In this document: positions 1 to 12,987 of the stretch, in pieces
Layout of the letters: every line of letters starts with the position of its first letter
Numbering within the stretch: position 1 is the first letter of the stretch
NCBI GenBank assembly: GCA_917880885.1
Contig: OU862917.1
Location: forward strand, 54,296,727 to 54,360,726
DNA length: 64,000 nucleotides
Source: Limnephilus marmoratus
Lineage: Eukaryota; Arthropoda; Insecta; Trichoptera; Limnephilidae
Direction: 5' to 3'
Made by a program: the position numbers and the translations under genes
Notes under the pieces: generated by a model
What the model was told of the DNA's origin: nothing
Database searches by the model: none
The model's input: the letters and a program-made list of their open reading frames with translations, nothing else

Positions 1-715
1 GATGAAGTCATAGTAAATAATGCAAAATCATATGTTTTTGTTTTGAAAATTTGATCGCTTAAAAGTATTGTAGATGCTTCAATTAAATACTGCGTGTAAA
101 ACATACATTGGCCCTTAAAAATATCGGTCATTTTTTTATAAGTTTTTTAATAAGCCTATAAAAAAATAAAGTATGAGGTCTAAAAAACACACAAGTCCAA
201 ACTCTCCTATTTATAAACCCCTTTTCGGATATGGTTTTATTGTGTAATGTGGCAAATTCAGTTTATTTTATAATAATCGCAAAAAAAGTTGATATTTACA
301 CCCAATCTTCCCAAAGTAAAATAAAATATGCATAGAAAAATGAAATAATTTAACTTTGTAAAAACCACTTATTTGATGCGCAAATCCGACCGGTTTCGGA
401 ACAAACGTTCCTTCGTCAGGGAAAGCTTATACTTAAACTTATAAAATATGCATTTTCGAGTTGATATTTTACAATACGGCCGCTAGTCGACGAATTCGGT
501 TATTCAAAGTGACCCCTATGGCGTCCACCGAAGAACCTGTCCACGGCACAGTAGTGAACTAGTGGATCGCCTTAAAGACTGTTTTAAAAAGCCCCAAAAT
601 CTCAGTTTTCAAGACTCAATGTTAGGTCAGACGATAAGTATGTACTGTATAAGATAAGCATTTGGTTTTCTTTCGAATTATTTTTCGTGATAAAACTAGT
701 CAGTTGCATCAGAGT

Positions 716-800
716 ACCTACGACCGGAATCGAACCAGCAAACTCATATTCTACATTCAAGAGTCTTACCACCATCAACTTATTTCGTCTACATTTTAAG
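716..800 (-). repeat. tRNA-derived SINE head (reverse)
   Basis: Read on the minus strand this contains a Pol III B-box-like GGTTCGATTCC and, about 40 bases before it, an A-box-like GTGGTAAG run. No closed acceptor stem is visible, so it is a decayed SINE head and not a tRNA gene. Confidence 0.4.
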
Positions 801-2028
801 ATGATTATGGTCAACCCGTGCCCCGCGGACAGTTTCCGATGCAATCTAAAGATTAGTTAACTTTACGTTCCATCTCTGAGAACGATTTTTTTAAACTAGT
901 CCTCTCACAAATATTATTTTTTCCAGGAAGCGGTTGTATTATTATTACGAATCTTTACTTCCAACATTATTTTATTAGCGATTTAACTAACAGAAAATCT
1001 TCAATGTCGACAGGAAAAATAACAATTGTATATATACCGTAAATTATCTCCCCTTCAATATCTTCCAATTCATATCAAGATTTCACTTCAACCCTTTGCT
1101 CCCTGGCGGGACAAATTTGTATTCGTCTATTAAACTCCATGTATCTTCTATACCAAAAACATTTTTTTTAACTTATTATTCCTGTCGGTTCATTATTGGC
1201 CATTACTTTATGGGTCTTCATTTCAACGGACACCAGGAGAAATTTAAACTGTTTTACGTTGGGTCGTCACGTGGTTAATCGAGTTATTTTTCGAGAAGTT
1301 AGAATTAGAAAAAACGTTTTTTCGTATTGTAAATCAGTAATGTCGTTATCTATCAAAAATGTTAGCTTTTAGAATTAAACCATTAATTGTATTAAATTAT
1401 AATTTAAATAAAATGAAAACAGTTAGATAAATTGTTACTCTTTCCACGACGATATAAAAATGTACCGGAGGAATTTTCCCTGTAAGGAGTTTTCAGAAAA
1501 TTCTTTAAAAAAATTCAGAATAATTTGAAGCTACAAATAACAAATAATTCACAAAAAATGTATGAAGTTCCTCTTATTCTATATTCGAGGATCGAACATC
1601 CACCTTTCATTTCGAGTTGATTTTGTTATGCCTCAATATTTTTCATCTTTGCTTTTTTGCGTGCAGTTTCCTTGTAGGTCAAGTTTTCATATGGACTAGG
1701 GATGAAAAAAGGACGTATTCTATTACTGTACCAATTTTCGTACAGTTTAAGAGATGGCGGCCATTATTTAACATATCTGTCGTGTCATTGCTATACGTAA
1801 GCTATATTATGTGGAAATGTTGCCTGTTTATTTCGTTTTATATTTAAAATATTGGTAAAAAAAAGACTATTATATGTGCTTATTACTGATTGTGAACATG
1901 CAATCAATGTGTGTATTGTAAATTTGGAGAGTATTCTTGATGTTTGTTGACGAAAGGGCAAAGACAAATAACAAAAGCTTTCATGTCATATATATATGGT
2001 TACTTGGTTACGTGCTATTATAATATTA
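801..2028. other. AT-rich sequence, no gene recognised
   Basis: Only short open frames of random type, with no domain, codon bias or clear repeat. The same holds for 1-715. Confidence 0.6.
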
Positions 2029-2093
2029 TAACTAACTTGCCATCACGCTGTTTCCCGCACTGGTCTGGTGGGCAGAGAGGACAGAATTAAATT
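2029..2093 (-). repeat. short 3'-end fragment of the TTAG-tailed LINE family
   Basis: The plus strand reads TAACTAACTTGCCATCACG then the GGCAGAGAGGACAG core also present at 26223-26280 and 50866-50920. Those copies mark the 3' end of a minus-strand LINE with a TTAG-repeat tail. Confidence 0.6.
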
Positions 2094-2305
2094 ATTTCTT
2101 CTCAAATTGAAACCATCTGTATGAAATCGTAAGTACGAAAACAATGATATTGTAATTTAGTAATTTGTAAATTTGAGAGGAACTCGGGCGGCGCAACGTT
2201 TTGTTCATACTAACGTATTCCTCTTTGGTTATTTATTATATCCATTTATAAATTATTTTTCCTCTCTGGACGTTGACACACAGTGCAGATGTTTTTTTTA
2301 AAATA

Positions 2306-2358
2306 TAATATAGATATCTATCAACCACTGGCATAGGGGTTGATAGATATCTATATTA
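2306..2358. repeat. perfect 21-bp inverted repeat (hairpin)
   Basis: Arms 2306-2326 and 2338-2358 are exact reverse complements around an 11-base loop. A terminator makes little sense in animal DNA; it is more likely the relic of a tiny palindromic element. Confidence 0.85.
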
Positions 2359-5300
2359 CGTTGTGATTTTTTGATAAGTTATATATATATTTGATGAGTT
2401 ATAAATATATTTAATGAGTTATAAAGGGTTTAGCGACCCTTCAAAAATTCTCAAACTTGCTTAGTTTGAACGCCATCAACAGACGTTCAGTAAATTTTAA
2501 CAATGTTTTTTTTTTAAGCAAAACATGCAAACATGGAACATTTTCTTCTAATAAAGTTGGTGAAAAATATTTTATAAATCGGTCCAGTTTTGGAAGAGAA
2601 AACGGGAAATTAAAATCTCGATTTTATTTAGGTATAATCAGCGTCATAAAATTGTTTGCCAAGCTTTCTTTCTTAAATAAAACTCTTTTTATAGTCATTA
2701 TTGAACTTACCTACTTACTGAAATATGTGTTCGTTTGGTCGCGGCATTAATACGACGTATAGAGTAAAAAGGTTTTCCACTTGTAGTTTGGAAGTATGTT
2801 CGTAGATGTCTCCTAACGCGGCGCATTCCTCTTCTCTGCCTTCTGTCTTCTGTCCCGTCCCGTCCTTTCCCGGGACTAATTGGTATTCAGTATTCACTTC
2901 TCCGGGAATAATTCCCATCTTCCTTCTTCCTCCCTCCGTCCACCTCCTCCCGAGGAACGTGGCCTCAGATAAGTTTAGCCATTTATCCAGCCAGCCTTTT
3001 TATATTATGTGCAGGTATTAGATTTTTATACCGCCCGGCTGGTGTTCTCCTCCATTACTGCAGCCTTTAATACGACTAGAAACTAGAGCCGCACTAAATG
3101 AAAACGGAGAAAATCCCGACGTACTTTACTCATTTTTTTATTTTATTTATTTACCAAACACATGGGTCGCACTGTCCGGAGACACTGATAATATGGATAA
3201 TCTCGTAATTGGTTGAAGTTGTGATACGAAACAGTTAAAAGGAAAAGAAGATAAAAAGAAATTGTGTTTGTAAGTAGGACCTGGCCAATAGATCTTGTAA
3301 TTTCGATTCTGGGTATGTTCCCGGAGTCATGCTGAACGATGAAACTTTGTTATTTTTAATAACATTAATTTGTATATTAATTTAATACATTGTTAATATT
3401 TTTTATCTAAAGTTTTTAACAAAAAACGCTGAAGTCAAAAAATGAACCAATTTTGACCATTTTGCGTAAATCGAGTTGAATTGAAAATAATTTCACGTGT
3501 TTTTTTAATTTGTTAGTTCCAAACTCATGTTAAATGAACTAAGCACAAAAATCATAACATAGTCTGAATTCTTTACAAATCAGTTCAAATTTTGAAAATG
3601 ACACTTTAATTTAATGCAAACTTGAGTTCATCGAATCAGATTTCAAGGGATGCAAATAAAACCGATTGTTATAAAAGAGGTATTTCCGGATTACGATATC
3701 CTGACAATAATTTGATAATCTCTATTCTCTTACTACCATCACAGTAAGTGGAAAATCTTGAACCAGACGGTATGCCCAACTCTGTCGCTGATCAATCACC
3801 TTAAATTAGTATGATTGATGATTTTTTTTAGCCAAATGCAGATTGAAATTTGCCCACCTTCTATTTTATCAATACAGACTCAATTCTACTTCCAAAATAT
3901 TTGTCTGAACTTACTTATAATCATAAGCTCTTCAGGGCGTTAAAAATTAATCAATTAATAAAATATTCAGTATGACAAAAATTGATGATACATTGCAACT
4001 GTTTAAAACTTTAAAAGTGTTGTCCGGGCAACCATACTCGTATTACGCTGAGCGTGCATTCGTCAAAATACCGTTGGTCGGTTCTTGTGCAACTCGCTGC
4101 AGGAGTGGTCGTGGGGGAGTTGGTCTCAAGGATTTTCGGCATGATTTGGAGGTACCGGCCATAATAAATTATTATTATTATTATTGCGTTGACTCAACAA
4201 TGGTGGCAGCTGCAATAACAGTTGCACGAGAACGGAAAAAATGGCCATGACTCATTTACCGTGTGACCCGTCTGGATTTCTACCGTAGAAAGTAAATCTA
4301 TGCATAAAATAAATGTAAACAGCTATGTGGGCTTGTAAATGTTAATTGCTGAAGTCAACATAAATCTATTGTCGATATTATTATGCAGCTAGCTCTATGT
4401 TTACTATTAATCGGAAATGTTCTTGTCTGAATCAATAGAAATACTCGTATAGAAATACTGGCTTTGGCGTTAAATAACCAATTGGGTAAAAATGTCAACA
4501 AGTAAGAACTTGTGTCAACGAACAATATCATGACACGTAAGGGGGTGGACTGTAAATCTGTATTTATATGATGTAAGACAATGGCGTTTATAAAATCAAT
4601 CACAGGATTTGGCAATTTGAAAGGAGAAAGCCCTACCTTTGCTGTGGTCATATTTATGGTCCAATATTGGTGGTGGCTGGTCTTCCAAGATGAAAGCACA
4701 AGGGTGGTTACACTTTACCGTCACTTTTTGTATTAATTAGTATTAATACAAAAACAATTTTCCGATTGAATTTAATATGGGTAATTTTCGATTTTGTGCA
4801 ATAATAGTGGGCATGTGTGCCAAGTCGGTAGGCACCACCTTCCTCTTCTTCTAGTAAGTAAGTAGGGCATTTCAAGAAAGGAGATGGACAAAGGGAGAAA
4901 ATAACAATGTAAGGAATTTGGGAAAATGGATTTCAGTTCATAAGCTGTTTCAGAACTAAACAACTTGTATGCTTTTTAAGGTCACTTCGTAAAAATTCTT
5001 CGGTCCTAAAAAGTCCTAAAATCTCCAGTCTTTCAATATATAGAGACTTTTGCCACTAACCTTCTCATAGGGGGTAACAAATGTAAAATCATGCAATGTA
5101 CAGTGTTTTAAATATGTTGTCCTCCGCATGCTACGTCGTATCTTCTCCAATCATACACTTTCCAATAAAAGTGTGTTTATCGAAAGTGACCTGCCAGGTA
5201 GGTGTGTTTTTTTAATCCGTTTGTAAATATATGTAATAAAATTATTTAGAGTCTAAGAAATCATAATAAACTGTACAGCGCTCTTGAGGTGATTTTTCAC

Positions 5301-6883
5301 AAAAACGGCGCTCTACAAATTATCCAATTATAAAATCTGCATGAATTTCTGGATTAATGCTACTGTTTTGTTTCCATCTTTAGATCCTAGATGAATTAAT
5401 AGTATGAAGACACGTTACTGAGACAAGTTTCACTGAACTAGGTCTAGTCTCACGCACCCTTATCTCTCTATCCTTTTTATGCGCGTTGCTACATTCTTCT
5501 TAGGTCAGTACGAATATAATTTGTGATGTACTTTTATAATGTCATTGCTTTGGAATCATTGGTTAGCATTTTCAAAATCAGATTTGTTCCACGTTTGTGG
5601 TGATATCTGTTGTTTGAAACATTAAAAAAAAGTATAGGTATTTGTGTTTAACATACTTTGTTTGTAGCCACATTTGACAACCGTACACTGGCTTTGACAT
5701 GGCTCCGAATATGAAAAAAATATTAAAATACATTTTTTCGTCAGAAAGCACTCTGCTTTATTACGCTCCTCAAAGACAAGTTTGTAAGGAAACTGATACA
5801 AGTTATAATTTAATTTTTCTTTGAAGTTCGAATTGAATTGATACGTGTAGCCTTAATTCAAAATGATCAAAAGTTGATGTTTGTGCAAGTTGGGACGGTC
5901 GATAAACTGGCTTCAAACCTGATAACTTTGTTCTGATTTTCTTATCGCCGAGCTGAACAAGTGACAAAGCACTCGAATTGCCGCACCTCTTCTAGGACTT
6001 CGTGTAGGTTATGGTATTATAAAGTAAACATGTCAGTAAGTAATGATAATACATCATAATGGCATGTGCTGCTCTGGCATTTTGGTCCATACATAAACAG
6101 TTCTCTTGACCCATCCACTTTCTGCCTTGTCTTCGGTATATTCTCGAACTCTCGTACTTTATATCGGAGATTCTCATGCAAGCAAGTGACCGATTTGATT
6201 CAGTGTCCCGGTCTTGTGATTTAGTTGGTTTTGGTTCGATTTAAACACTTGGGAATGAGCTCTAGTGATCCAGTTTTATTCAACCTCTTTTTATTGAATG
6301 GTTTTAAAATATTGTTCGCAATATAATACTGCGTCTTCTCATATTTTACGAATTTATCAAAGTTCCATAACCCGTGGTGTAATACCGCGCTGAGGTGAAA
6401 TTAAATGCGAGTTGGCCTGGACATTCCACACAAATTGTAAGACGGTAGTGATGATCGTTTTATGATATTTTACTGTTCAAAGCGCTCAAAATTTCTATTA
6501 ACCACTCCGACCCCTAAGCGTGTTTACACGACAATATAACAATAGCATTCAATTACAATAAGCTTGTTTTCAAGCTAACGCGTGTGTTCCCACAGAAATC
6601 GTTATAACTCCGTTATTGTTCAAGTGACGACCCTAAAACAAAAGTAGAAATTCATATTAAATCAAGCTTCACATTTCTATTCAAAGCTGTCCGTGGAAAT
6701 ACATAAAAAATACTTATTTTGTAGAAACAGTTTTCACCCGCCAAATCGCCTACGTATGAAATGGTAAAAAAGTGAGATGACAAAATTGTTTTTTTTTTTT
6801 TTTACATTATCGGCGATTTTAGTATCGTTTTCGCATAAAAACATCACGTGAGTTATTTTTACAATTTTTTTAAATGTTTGCAT
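2359..6883. other. 4.5 kb without recognisable gene or strong repeat
   Basis: AT-rich DNA with scattered short frames. Notable only are a pyrimidine-rich, more GC-balanced patch at 2810-2960 and an ATT microsatellite at 4166-4185. No splice-bounded coding sequence could be supported. Confidence 0.55.
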
Positions 6884-7010
6884 TGTAATTTTTAATATTT
6901 ACAAATTTTAATGTTTATTTAAAATAATACAATGTGAAAGCTTATTTCATAACCTTTCTAAAACAGTTTTTGGTATTCGGCTACATTCAGAAATATTTCA
7001 TTTATAGAGC
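6884..7010. repeat. dispersed repeat shared with 52490-52640
   Basis: The run TTTCTAAAACAGTTTTTGG and its flanks (TATTTCAT...ACCT before, a CATTCAGAAATATTT type sequence after) recur at 52566-52620 in the same orientation, and a partial reverse match lies near 21100. Class unknown. Confidence 0.6.
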
Positions 7011-7395
7011 TTTAATTGCGAGGCGGAAATAACACAAAGTTTTTATAAATCTGACAGTTCGTTTAAGACAAAAAACTTGCACATTGGCAAAATACCTAAG
7101 TGGTTAAGATTATTAAATTTTTGTCAAACAATTATCGTACATTTCGTCGTCCAACATCGACACATCAAACATAATCTGATGAAGATTCAACGGTTTGACA
7201 AAGTTGGTGGACGACAATGGATAGGTTTGAACACAAAACTTGGAAGTGGTCCTTTCAATAAAACCCAATAAAGTCGAGGCGGGCGTTGATCGGATCCCCA
7301 ATCTTCACACTTGAAGTTAAAGTTGTTTCCAACTAGGGACCAGGGAACCCCCTCGGAGTATCTGCGATTATTTCGCTTGAAATTAATAATGCGAT

Positions 7396-7572
7396 CTCCG
7401 GACCCGGGGCGCCCGGGCGGGTCGCATTTTCCCCGCTGGGGCGGTGGGTCGCTTCGCCCCCGGTGGGGGAGGGGCGGTGGGCCGCCTCATTACGGCGCGC
7501 ATAATGAGGGGGCGGGGGCGGAAGCCCGCCCTGGAGAAACTTTTCCCCCGCCCCCCGCCGCCGCCCTAATGG
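7396..7572. promoter_or_regulatory. GC-rich, CpG-rich island
   Basis: About 175 bp dominated by G and C with many CpG dinucleotides, in DNA that is otherwise strongly AT-rich. Frames read through it have extreme Gly/Pro/Arg composition and no domain. It could be a promoter-type island, possibly an upstream mnb transcript start, or a GC-rich repeat. No TATA or initiator assignment is possible by eye. Confidence 0.3.
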
Positions 7573-7729
7573 CCAAGTACCGCGTGTTCCAAACTATTTT
7601 TTATAAGCGGCCACTAGTGACAGATGCTGCACTCGAATATTGTTATTTGTTTTTATGGATGAAACCGCTGGTTCATTTACGCAAGCGAATAAATTCTATT
7701 GAAATGTCGTTTAACTATAATATAGGAAC

Positions 7730-8050
7730 TAGCATCATTGATCCCTTCGGCACCGGTGCATAGTCGGGAAACACGCCAAACGCGTTCCCAACATTTGTAC
7801 ACGGTTGACATTTGTCACATGAGAACGGGTCGTTTCTTCGACTCGTTCTTGTGTTGAACAGCTCGGCTGTGTAATGATTTGTTGGCCTCTGTGTTTCCTC
7901 CTTCCTACAACATGTATCTCTTCGAGACCAATGTTCATTCCTTCCTCTCCTAAAAAAGACCCTCTACACAGCATCCTAGATGACATAGGCCCTGAGGGAA
8001 ATTATTATCCTCAGGGCCTCCTGTGTGGAGTTAATTTTAAAAAAAGTCTC
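7730..8050 (+). mobile_element. LINE 3' end (degenerate ORF2 C-terminus plus 3' hairpin tail)
   Basis: The same sequence as 16500-16710 and the reverse of 47040-47230. One frame at 16561 onward encodes a typical non-LTR reverse-transcriptase C-terminus (RLWNDLPASVFPPSYNMGLF); here it is broken by stops. The fragment ends in a 3' tail with nested inverted repeats (CTCTACACAG...CTGTGTGGAG outside, GGCCCTGAGG...CCTCAGGGCC inside) followed by an A-rich run. 5'-truncated and non-functional. Confidence 0.75.
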
Positions 8051-8642
8051 TTTACGTGGCGTTTCCAGTAATTTCAAGTGGTACAATCCGTCCTCAGAAT
8101 TCAATTTAGTCGATGTGTCCCCATATTGTCAATAAAGCGTACTACTACGTAATATTTAAAAAATAAAAAAATGGTACAAATTCTGAATAAAACATTTTTT
8201 ACGCAAAAATGAATTACAAGATAAATTATACAGTGTAAAAATAGTATTTAAATTAACTAAAATTACAACTTTGTAAAAAAATGTTAACTAATAATAATAA
8301 CTGTTTTCAATAAATGTATAAAATGCTTTTTTGTAGTGTCCGACCGAAACAGGACTTTCTACCGAAAACGAATCTTCGGTATCTGTCCCAATTTCGGCCG
8401 AAACCGAAACTTTTTTAGACATGTTAAAAATCTATTGTTTACTGAAATTTGGCTTATTTTTTACACTTATACAGACAGTTAACACGTGTTAAATGAAATA
8501 AAAAAAAAACAATAATCGAAGTATGTGAAAAAAAATTATATTACTGCCATAAAACAAACAAAAATTAACAAACATGTTAACTTCTTGGAACAAAAATTTG
8601 TCGATAATCAACACTTACATTATAAAGGAAGGATACTTACAA

Positions 8643-9060
8643 CCTCCGTAGTCCAGTGGCTAAGACTCTTGACTCACATTCCGGAGGTCGCGGGTTCGAA
8701 CCCGGCATGCGCAAATAAATTTTATTTGATTAATTTGTGTTATTTCACAATTAATTCATTTAAAATAATATATAGTATATTTGCGGCATGTTCCAGAGTG
8801 GAAGATACTATTAGTATCGCCCTGGTGTAAGACCACCATTCAGAATTGAAACGTTGCTTGAAAATGGCTTTAGCCGTGTTTAGTGACCAGATCTGAATAG
8901 CCAGGTACTTCCCAACCTTCCTCTTCCCCACCTCCTTCCCCTCCCCACTACCTTCAGCCTCACAACATACCCCAATTGGGGATGCCATAGTCTCACTGGC
9001 TCCAGACGGGAGCAGTTGAGATTCTTGTGCGGTATTCACTGTAAAAAAAAAAAAAAAAAA
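8643..9060 (+). mobile_element. tRNA-derived SINE, complete copy (family B)
   Basis: The head has a tRNA-like A box (TAGTCCAGTGGC) and a B box GGGTTCGAACCC at 8692-8703. A body of about 340 bp and an A18 tail follow. The copy at 25468-25880 is nearly identical, so the family was active fairly recently. Body-only copies lie at 50340-50606 and in several decayed places. The long minus-strand frame across it is an antisense accident. Confidence 0.85.
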
Positions 9061-10039
9061 TACACTAGCCACGAACTCACCCGAAGTCACCCGAACGACG
9101 CGCGATAATTTACGAAAGTAGAGTTTCGGTGCGGCCTACGGTTCGGCAGATTTTCTGCCGAAACCGAAACTGATGCCGAAACTAGACTACTTTTTTGTTA
9201 GTTCTTTCGGTACTATTGAAAATACCTTCATTATTGATTAACATAAATTGGTTACCTAAGCTGTATACGTGTATGCGTGGTCTAAGGGAGTTCTTCAATG
9301 AATTGGTATTGACACGATTGTTGCAGTCGAAGATATTTTTAGTTCGTGTGACTCTATTAGGAACATGAAATGAAATCAATTACAATAATGCAGGGCTGTC
9401 AAAAGGGGAATTAATGATTTAAAAAAAAAATAAAACATCGGAAAACAATTTTCTTAGAGCTAATAATTAAAGCTGTCCGACCGAAAATTCAGCTAACATT
9501 ATACTCTTAAAAACGATTGCTTTAAGTTTGCCTTTGATTTCTTCTTTCTTTTACAAAGTTTCAAAGCGTTAGTACTTTATTTCTGTGAACAACACGAACT
9601 TTTATATCTTTTTGCATCTCGGGTGCAACAAGCTAACAGTGACTTCTTGTAGACAATGATGCTTAAAAAATAACAAAAATTACTTACATCTTTCGACACA
9701 TATATATAAATTAATATTGTCACTACAAGTTTAGCAGTAAAATATAACCTCAAACTATCGGTAACAGCTGTTTCGCGCCAGTGTTGCACGGTGTGATTTT
9801 GCAGTTTATATATCGATTCTTCGAAAGATAATGTTTCCAAGCGCGCCAAAAATTTCAATGTGAAGTAAAATCCAAAATTCTGTTTTTATTTTTAAATATC
9901 GGCTTTCTTCTTTGCACTGATATAAAAAAAGTAACAAATACTGCGATTTAAAAATTAATGTAGAGAATCGTCTATAGCGGAACCGCCCAGCTGTTACCGA
10001 TGACGTTTAACCCCTCAGGGCTGTTATTAGCTGTTACCT
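9061..10039. other. no gene recognised; CCGAAAC-type repeats
   Basis: Contains CCGAAACCGAAAC-like runs at 9125-9185, resembling those at 8340-8412 on the other side of the SINE, so the SINE may have landed inside an older element. Nothing coding is supported. Confidence 0.4.
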
Positions 10040-10515
10040 ATTTGTCGAGAGGGTGAAAATATATTTTTACATTAAAACTCAAATAAATGGAACGTATCGG
10101 AACACTATAAACTGTTTTATAATTCAAAATATAGACATCATTTTTTGAAATATAAAAATTTTGCATGCAAACATAAAAAAGTTTTAAAAATGTCTCACCT
10201 TACCTTTTTTATAACTAAAAAACACATACACAATTTATAAGGCAAATGTATTATAAATGTTATTGCCAATTCACTTTTTTGTCGTTTCATATAAATATAA
10301 TTACTTAATAAAAAATTCTCTGAAGTTTCCTCATTTTTTTTCGAATTTCGGTTGGAAACTTTGGATTCATAAAGATGTACATATGAATTATTTTGGGGTT
10401 AACTTTTAGATTTTAATATAAAGCTTTGGTATTTTATCTTTCTTATATCGTTCAGATCATATCGATTCCTGTAAGACCTATATGAGTTGTTCCGCAAACT
10501 GAACAAATAGTCAAT
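10040..10515 (+). repeat. dispersed repeat, copy 1 (second copy 21040-21690)
   Basis: Shares in order with 21040-21690: an AAATAAATGGAA run, AAAGTTTTAAAAATG, a Lepidoptera-style TTTTTGTCRTTTCAT block, GGAAACTTTGG, GTTAACTTTTAGATTT and GACCTATATGAG. Both copies are AT-rich with no coding sequence and the same orientation. Class unknown. Confidence 0.7.
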
Positions 10516-10984
10516 GCATGTAACCCATCCCTACAGAATGTGTGGCAGCCGTCTTGAACGCTTGCCCCGCATTCATTCGAATATTTATGGTTCTGATCTG
10601 TCCACTTGTTCAAAAGTACAGTAAATTATACGTATTTGAATTCCTACAGTGTCTTATTTCATTACTATTTGCGCCCTTTGAATACCAAGCAAGTCAATAA
10701 AATAGTAATTATATTATTCTTCAAGCCTCGTTCACAGGAAGCTAAATGTTCGGCGCCGAGACTCTTTGGCGTGAGGCTAGTCGCTAGTCGCTAGTCGCAT
10801 TGCCACACTCATTTTCTCACACTAGCGCGGACGAAGAACAAGGAGTGCCAAGATGATCCAATACCATAATGCATTGTTTCCCTTTTAACCGAAATCATTT
10901 TTAAATAACAATCATTAATCAAATCTTTCAAAAAACAACTTCTCAAAATCACTGAATTAGTTTTCTAGGTAAGGCGCTCCGCTC

Positions 10985-11255
10985 CTTGTCAGATTTGCCG
11001 TCAATTTAAAGTGGAAGATGCATTCAATATTGCCCTGGTTAGAGACATGAATGATGATTCAGAATCTAAAAGTTGCTTGAAATGACTTTAGATTTTGTTG
11101 GTAAAAAGGTCTAAAGAGGCGGGTACTTACCAACCATCCTCTATCCCCCTCATTTTCGTTTAGCCTTCAGCCTCACAACATACGTAAACCAACTGGGTTT
11201 GCCAGAGTCTTATTACGGTGTTTGGATTGTTGTGCGGTATTCAATTTTAAAAAAA
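10985..11255 (+). repeat. old copy of SINE family B body
   Basis: Carries the same ordered landmarks as 8790-9050 (GTGGAAGAT, TTCAGAAT, GTTGCTTGAAA, the pyrimidine-rich tract, CAGCCTCACAACATA, TGTGCGGTATTCA) with many changes. Confidence 0.65.
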
Positions 11256-11304
11256 GTCGAATATTGTGTCGCGTCAAAAAAACTCATTTTGTGAATAAAG
11301 AGCC

Positions 11305-12087
11305 GTTCGCACTGGGAGAGTAGTTTAGTCGAGTAGCGACTATATCTTTACATAGTATAAAATGAAGTCGTTCCCGCTGTATGTGCGCTTAGATCTTCTA
11401 AAATAACGCAACAGATTTTCACGCGGTTTTCACCAATAGATAGTGTGATTCAAGAGGAAGGTTTATATGTATAATACATGCATATTATAGTAGAGAAAAA
11501 CCGATAAATTCAAAGATTCAATTCAGGCAGCGGGCAGCTGGCAAGCGGGCGGTGTGGATTGTGGCGTTTATAAAGATTGGGTAATGTTTTGTTAGCCACA
11601 GCAACGTGGGGCCGGGTCTGCTAGTTGGTAACTAAACGCGTCCGACACCACTTTTTTAGTAGAGTAGTTTAGTTCAGCCCTTTAGAAAAGTCATCCGTTT
11701 CGTTCTTTTTTTTCGTGCGAGTAGCCCCCCTCCCTCCGCCAGGCGCCCCTGCGCGCCCTTGTAATGCGCGAACCCGTCGTTTTAGTAGAGTTCATTAGTA
11801 GACGCGCGGATATGTCGTGCCGTTGGAGCGAAGATGCTACTCTAAAATTCTTTATTTTTGCTGCTTTTAATCTCTTTTCGTGTCTATACTTTATTTATTT
11901 TCGTCTCACTAATTTATTCTTCCATCAAGAATTACAATCAGCTTAATTAGCGGATTTACTTTGTTGTGCAGCAGACTGTCATCTGCGGGCAGCTCCTAAT
12001 GTACTCTACTTGACTGTAATGCGATCGATTTTTGGCGTCAAGTAACAAGTTACTCGCTACTCGACTAAACTCTCTCCCAGTGCGAAC
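11305..12087. mobile_element. DNA transposon (783 bp) with about 35-bp TIRs
   Basis: The left end GTTCGCACTGGGAGAG... and the right end ...CTCTCCCAGTGCGAAC are near-perfect inverted repeats extending about 35 bases (11305-11339, 12053-12087). There is no clear TSD and no transposase. A Helitron-like piece lies inside (see 11395-11624). Confidence 0.75.
11395..11624 (+). mobile_element. Helitron-like fragment, ends CTAG before T
   Basis: Matches 23640-24735 in its CACGCGGTTTTCACCAATAGATAG-type block and in its 3' end, where a GCCACA...GTGG hairpin is followed about ten bases later by CTAG. A hairpin just before CTRR, with insertion next to T, is the Helitron 3' signature. Confidence 0.5.
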
Positions 12088-12548
12088 AAGTCACAAGGCT
12101 CTGTGGTTATCAGGAAACGACGCTTTATTATTTTCGCCGAATTCAAATAATTCTTCGAATATATAAATATATTTGCTTATCGATTATCGATCAAAATCGA
12201 TGTATTGCCAATGATTGGAAATACAAATACGTAGATTTCTTCGGAATTATTGTCGGCCGGCGACATGCGACAGTCCTCTCAGGAGTCACGCGTCACCGCC
12301 GCGTCGCGGAATGCGGACATAGCGGTCCGGTGTCACCTTTACCACTGCCTACATTTATTTTTACGGTGGGAAATGTATCTCGACACGAGGTGGCGATGAT
12401 ACCTGCAGGATATTATTTAGTTCCATTTGATCATTATTATTAGCTGTTTTAGCTATTTCGACCTATTTTGGAAATACCCAGATTTTTCAAGTATACTTCG
12501 CAAATTCGTGTTCACTTTTCCTGGAAGCAACAAAACAAGTACCGCGCG

Positions 12549-12987
12549 GTTTCATCCTGCGACAAAATATCCTCGACATAATATCCTACGGACAAAATAT
12601 ACCCCAACAAAATATCTATTATAACCTAACCTATCCTTATTTTACATTTTAATATTTTTGAACAATAATTTATTGTCTTTACAGGATGTCTTTATTATTT
12701 TTGTTTCATTTTACTATTTTTGAATAATAATTTATTGTCTTAACAGGATGTCTTTATTATTTTTGTTTCATTTAACTATTTTTGAATAATAATTTATTGT
12801 CTTTACAGGATTTCTTTATTATTTTTGTTTCATTTTACTATTTTTGAACAATAATTTATTGTCTTTGTAAGATATCTATATTATTTTTGTCCCATTTTAT
12901 TATGTTAGGTTAGGTTTTAGTATTTATTTTGTTGGGGGATGTTTTGTCCGTATGATATTTTGTCGCGGGTTGAAAAGTCGCGGAACC
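12549..12987. repeat. foldback element with internal 62-bp tandem array
   Basis: The left arm (12549-12633) and right arm (12904-12987) are imperfect inverted repeats of about 85 bp with several GACAAAAT/CAACAAAATA motifs and CCTAACCTA at the inner edge. Between them are four 62-bp direct repeats starting at 12655, 12717, 12779 and 12841. Confidence 0.85.

Noticed and set aside
7311..7763. 150-codon plus-strand frame through the GC island
   Set aside because: Open only because of GC-rich composition; Pro/Gly/Arg-rich, no domain, and it runs on into a LINE fragment.
8643..8715. Functional tRNA gene
   Set aside because: A and B boxes are good, but the acceptor stem does not close and the same head begins a 400-bp SINE at 25468 as well.
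8740..9090. 116-codon minus-strand frame (and its twins at 25565-25864 and 50218-50712)
   Set aside because: It lies antisense across SINE family B; the same peptide appears wherever the SINE does, with no independent coding evidence.
8336..9190. A larger element bounded by CCGAAAC repeats
   Set aside because: The motifs are not cleanly inverted and no duplication was found.
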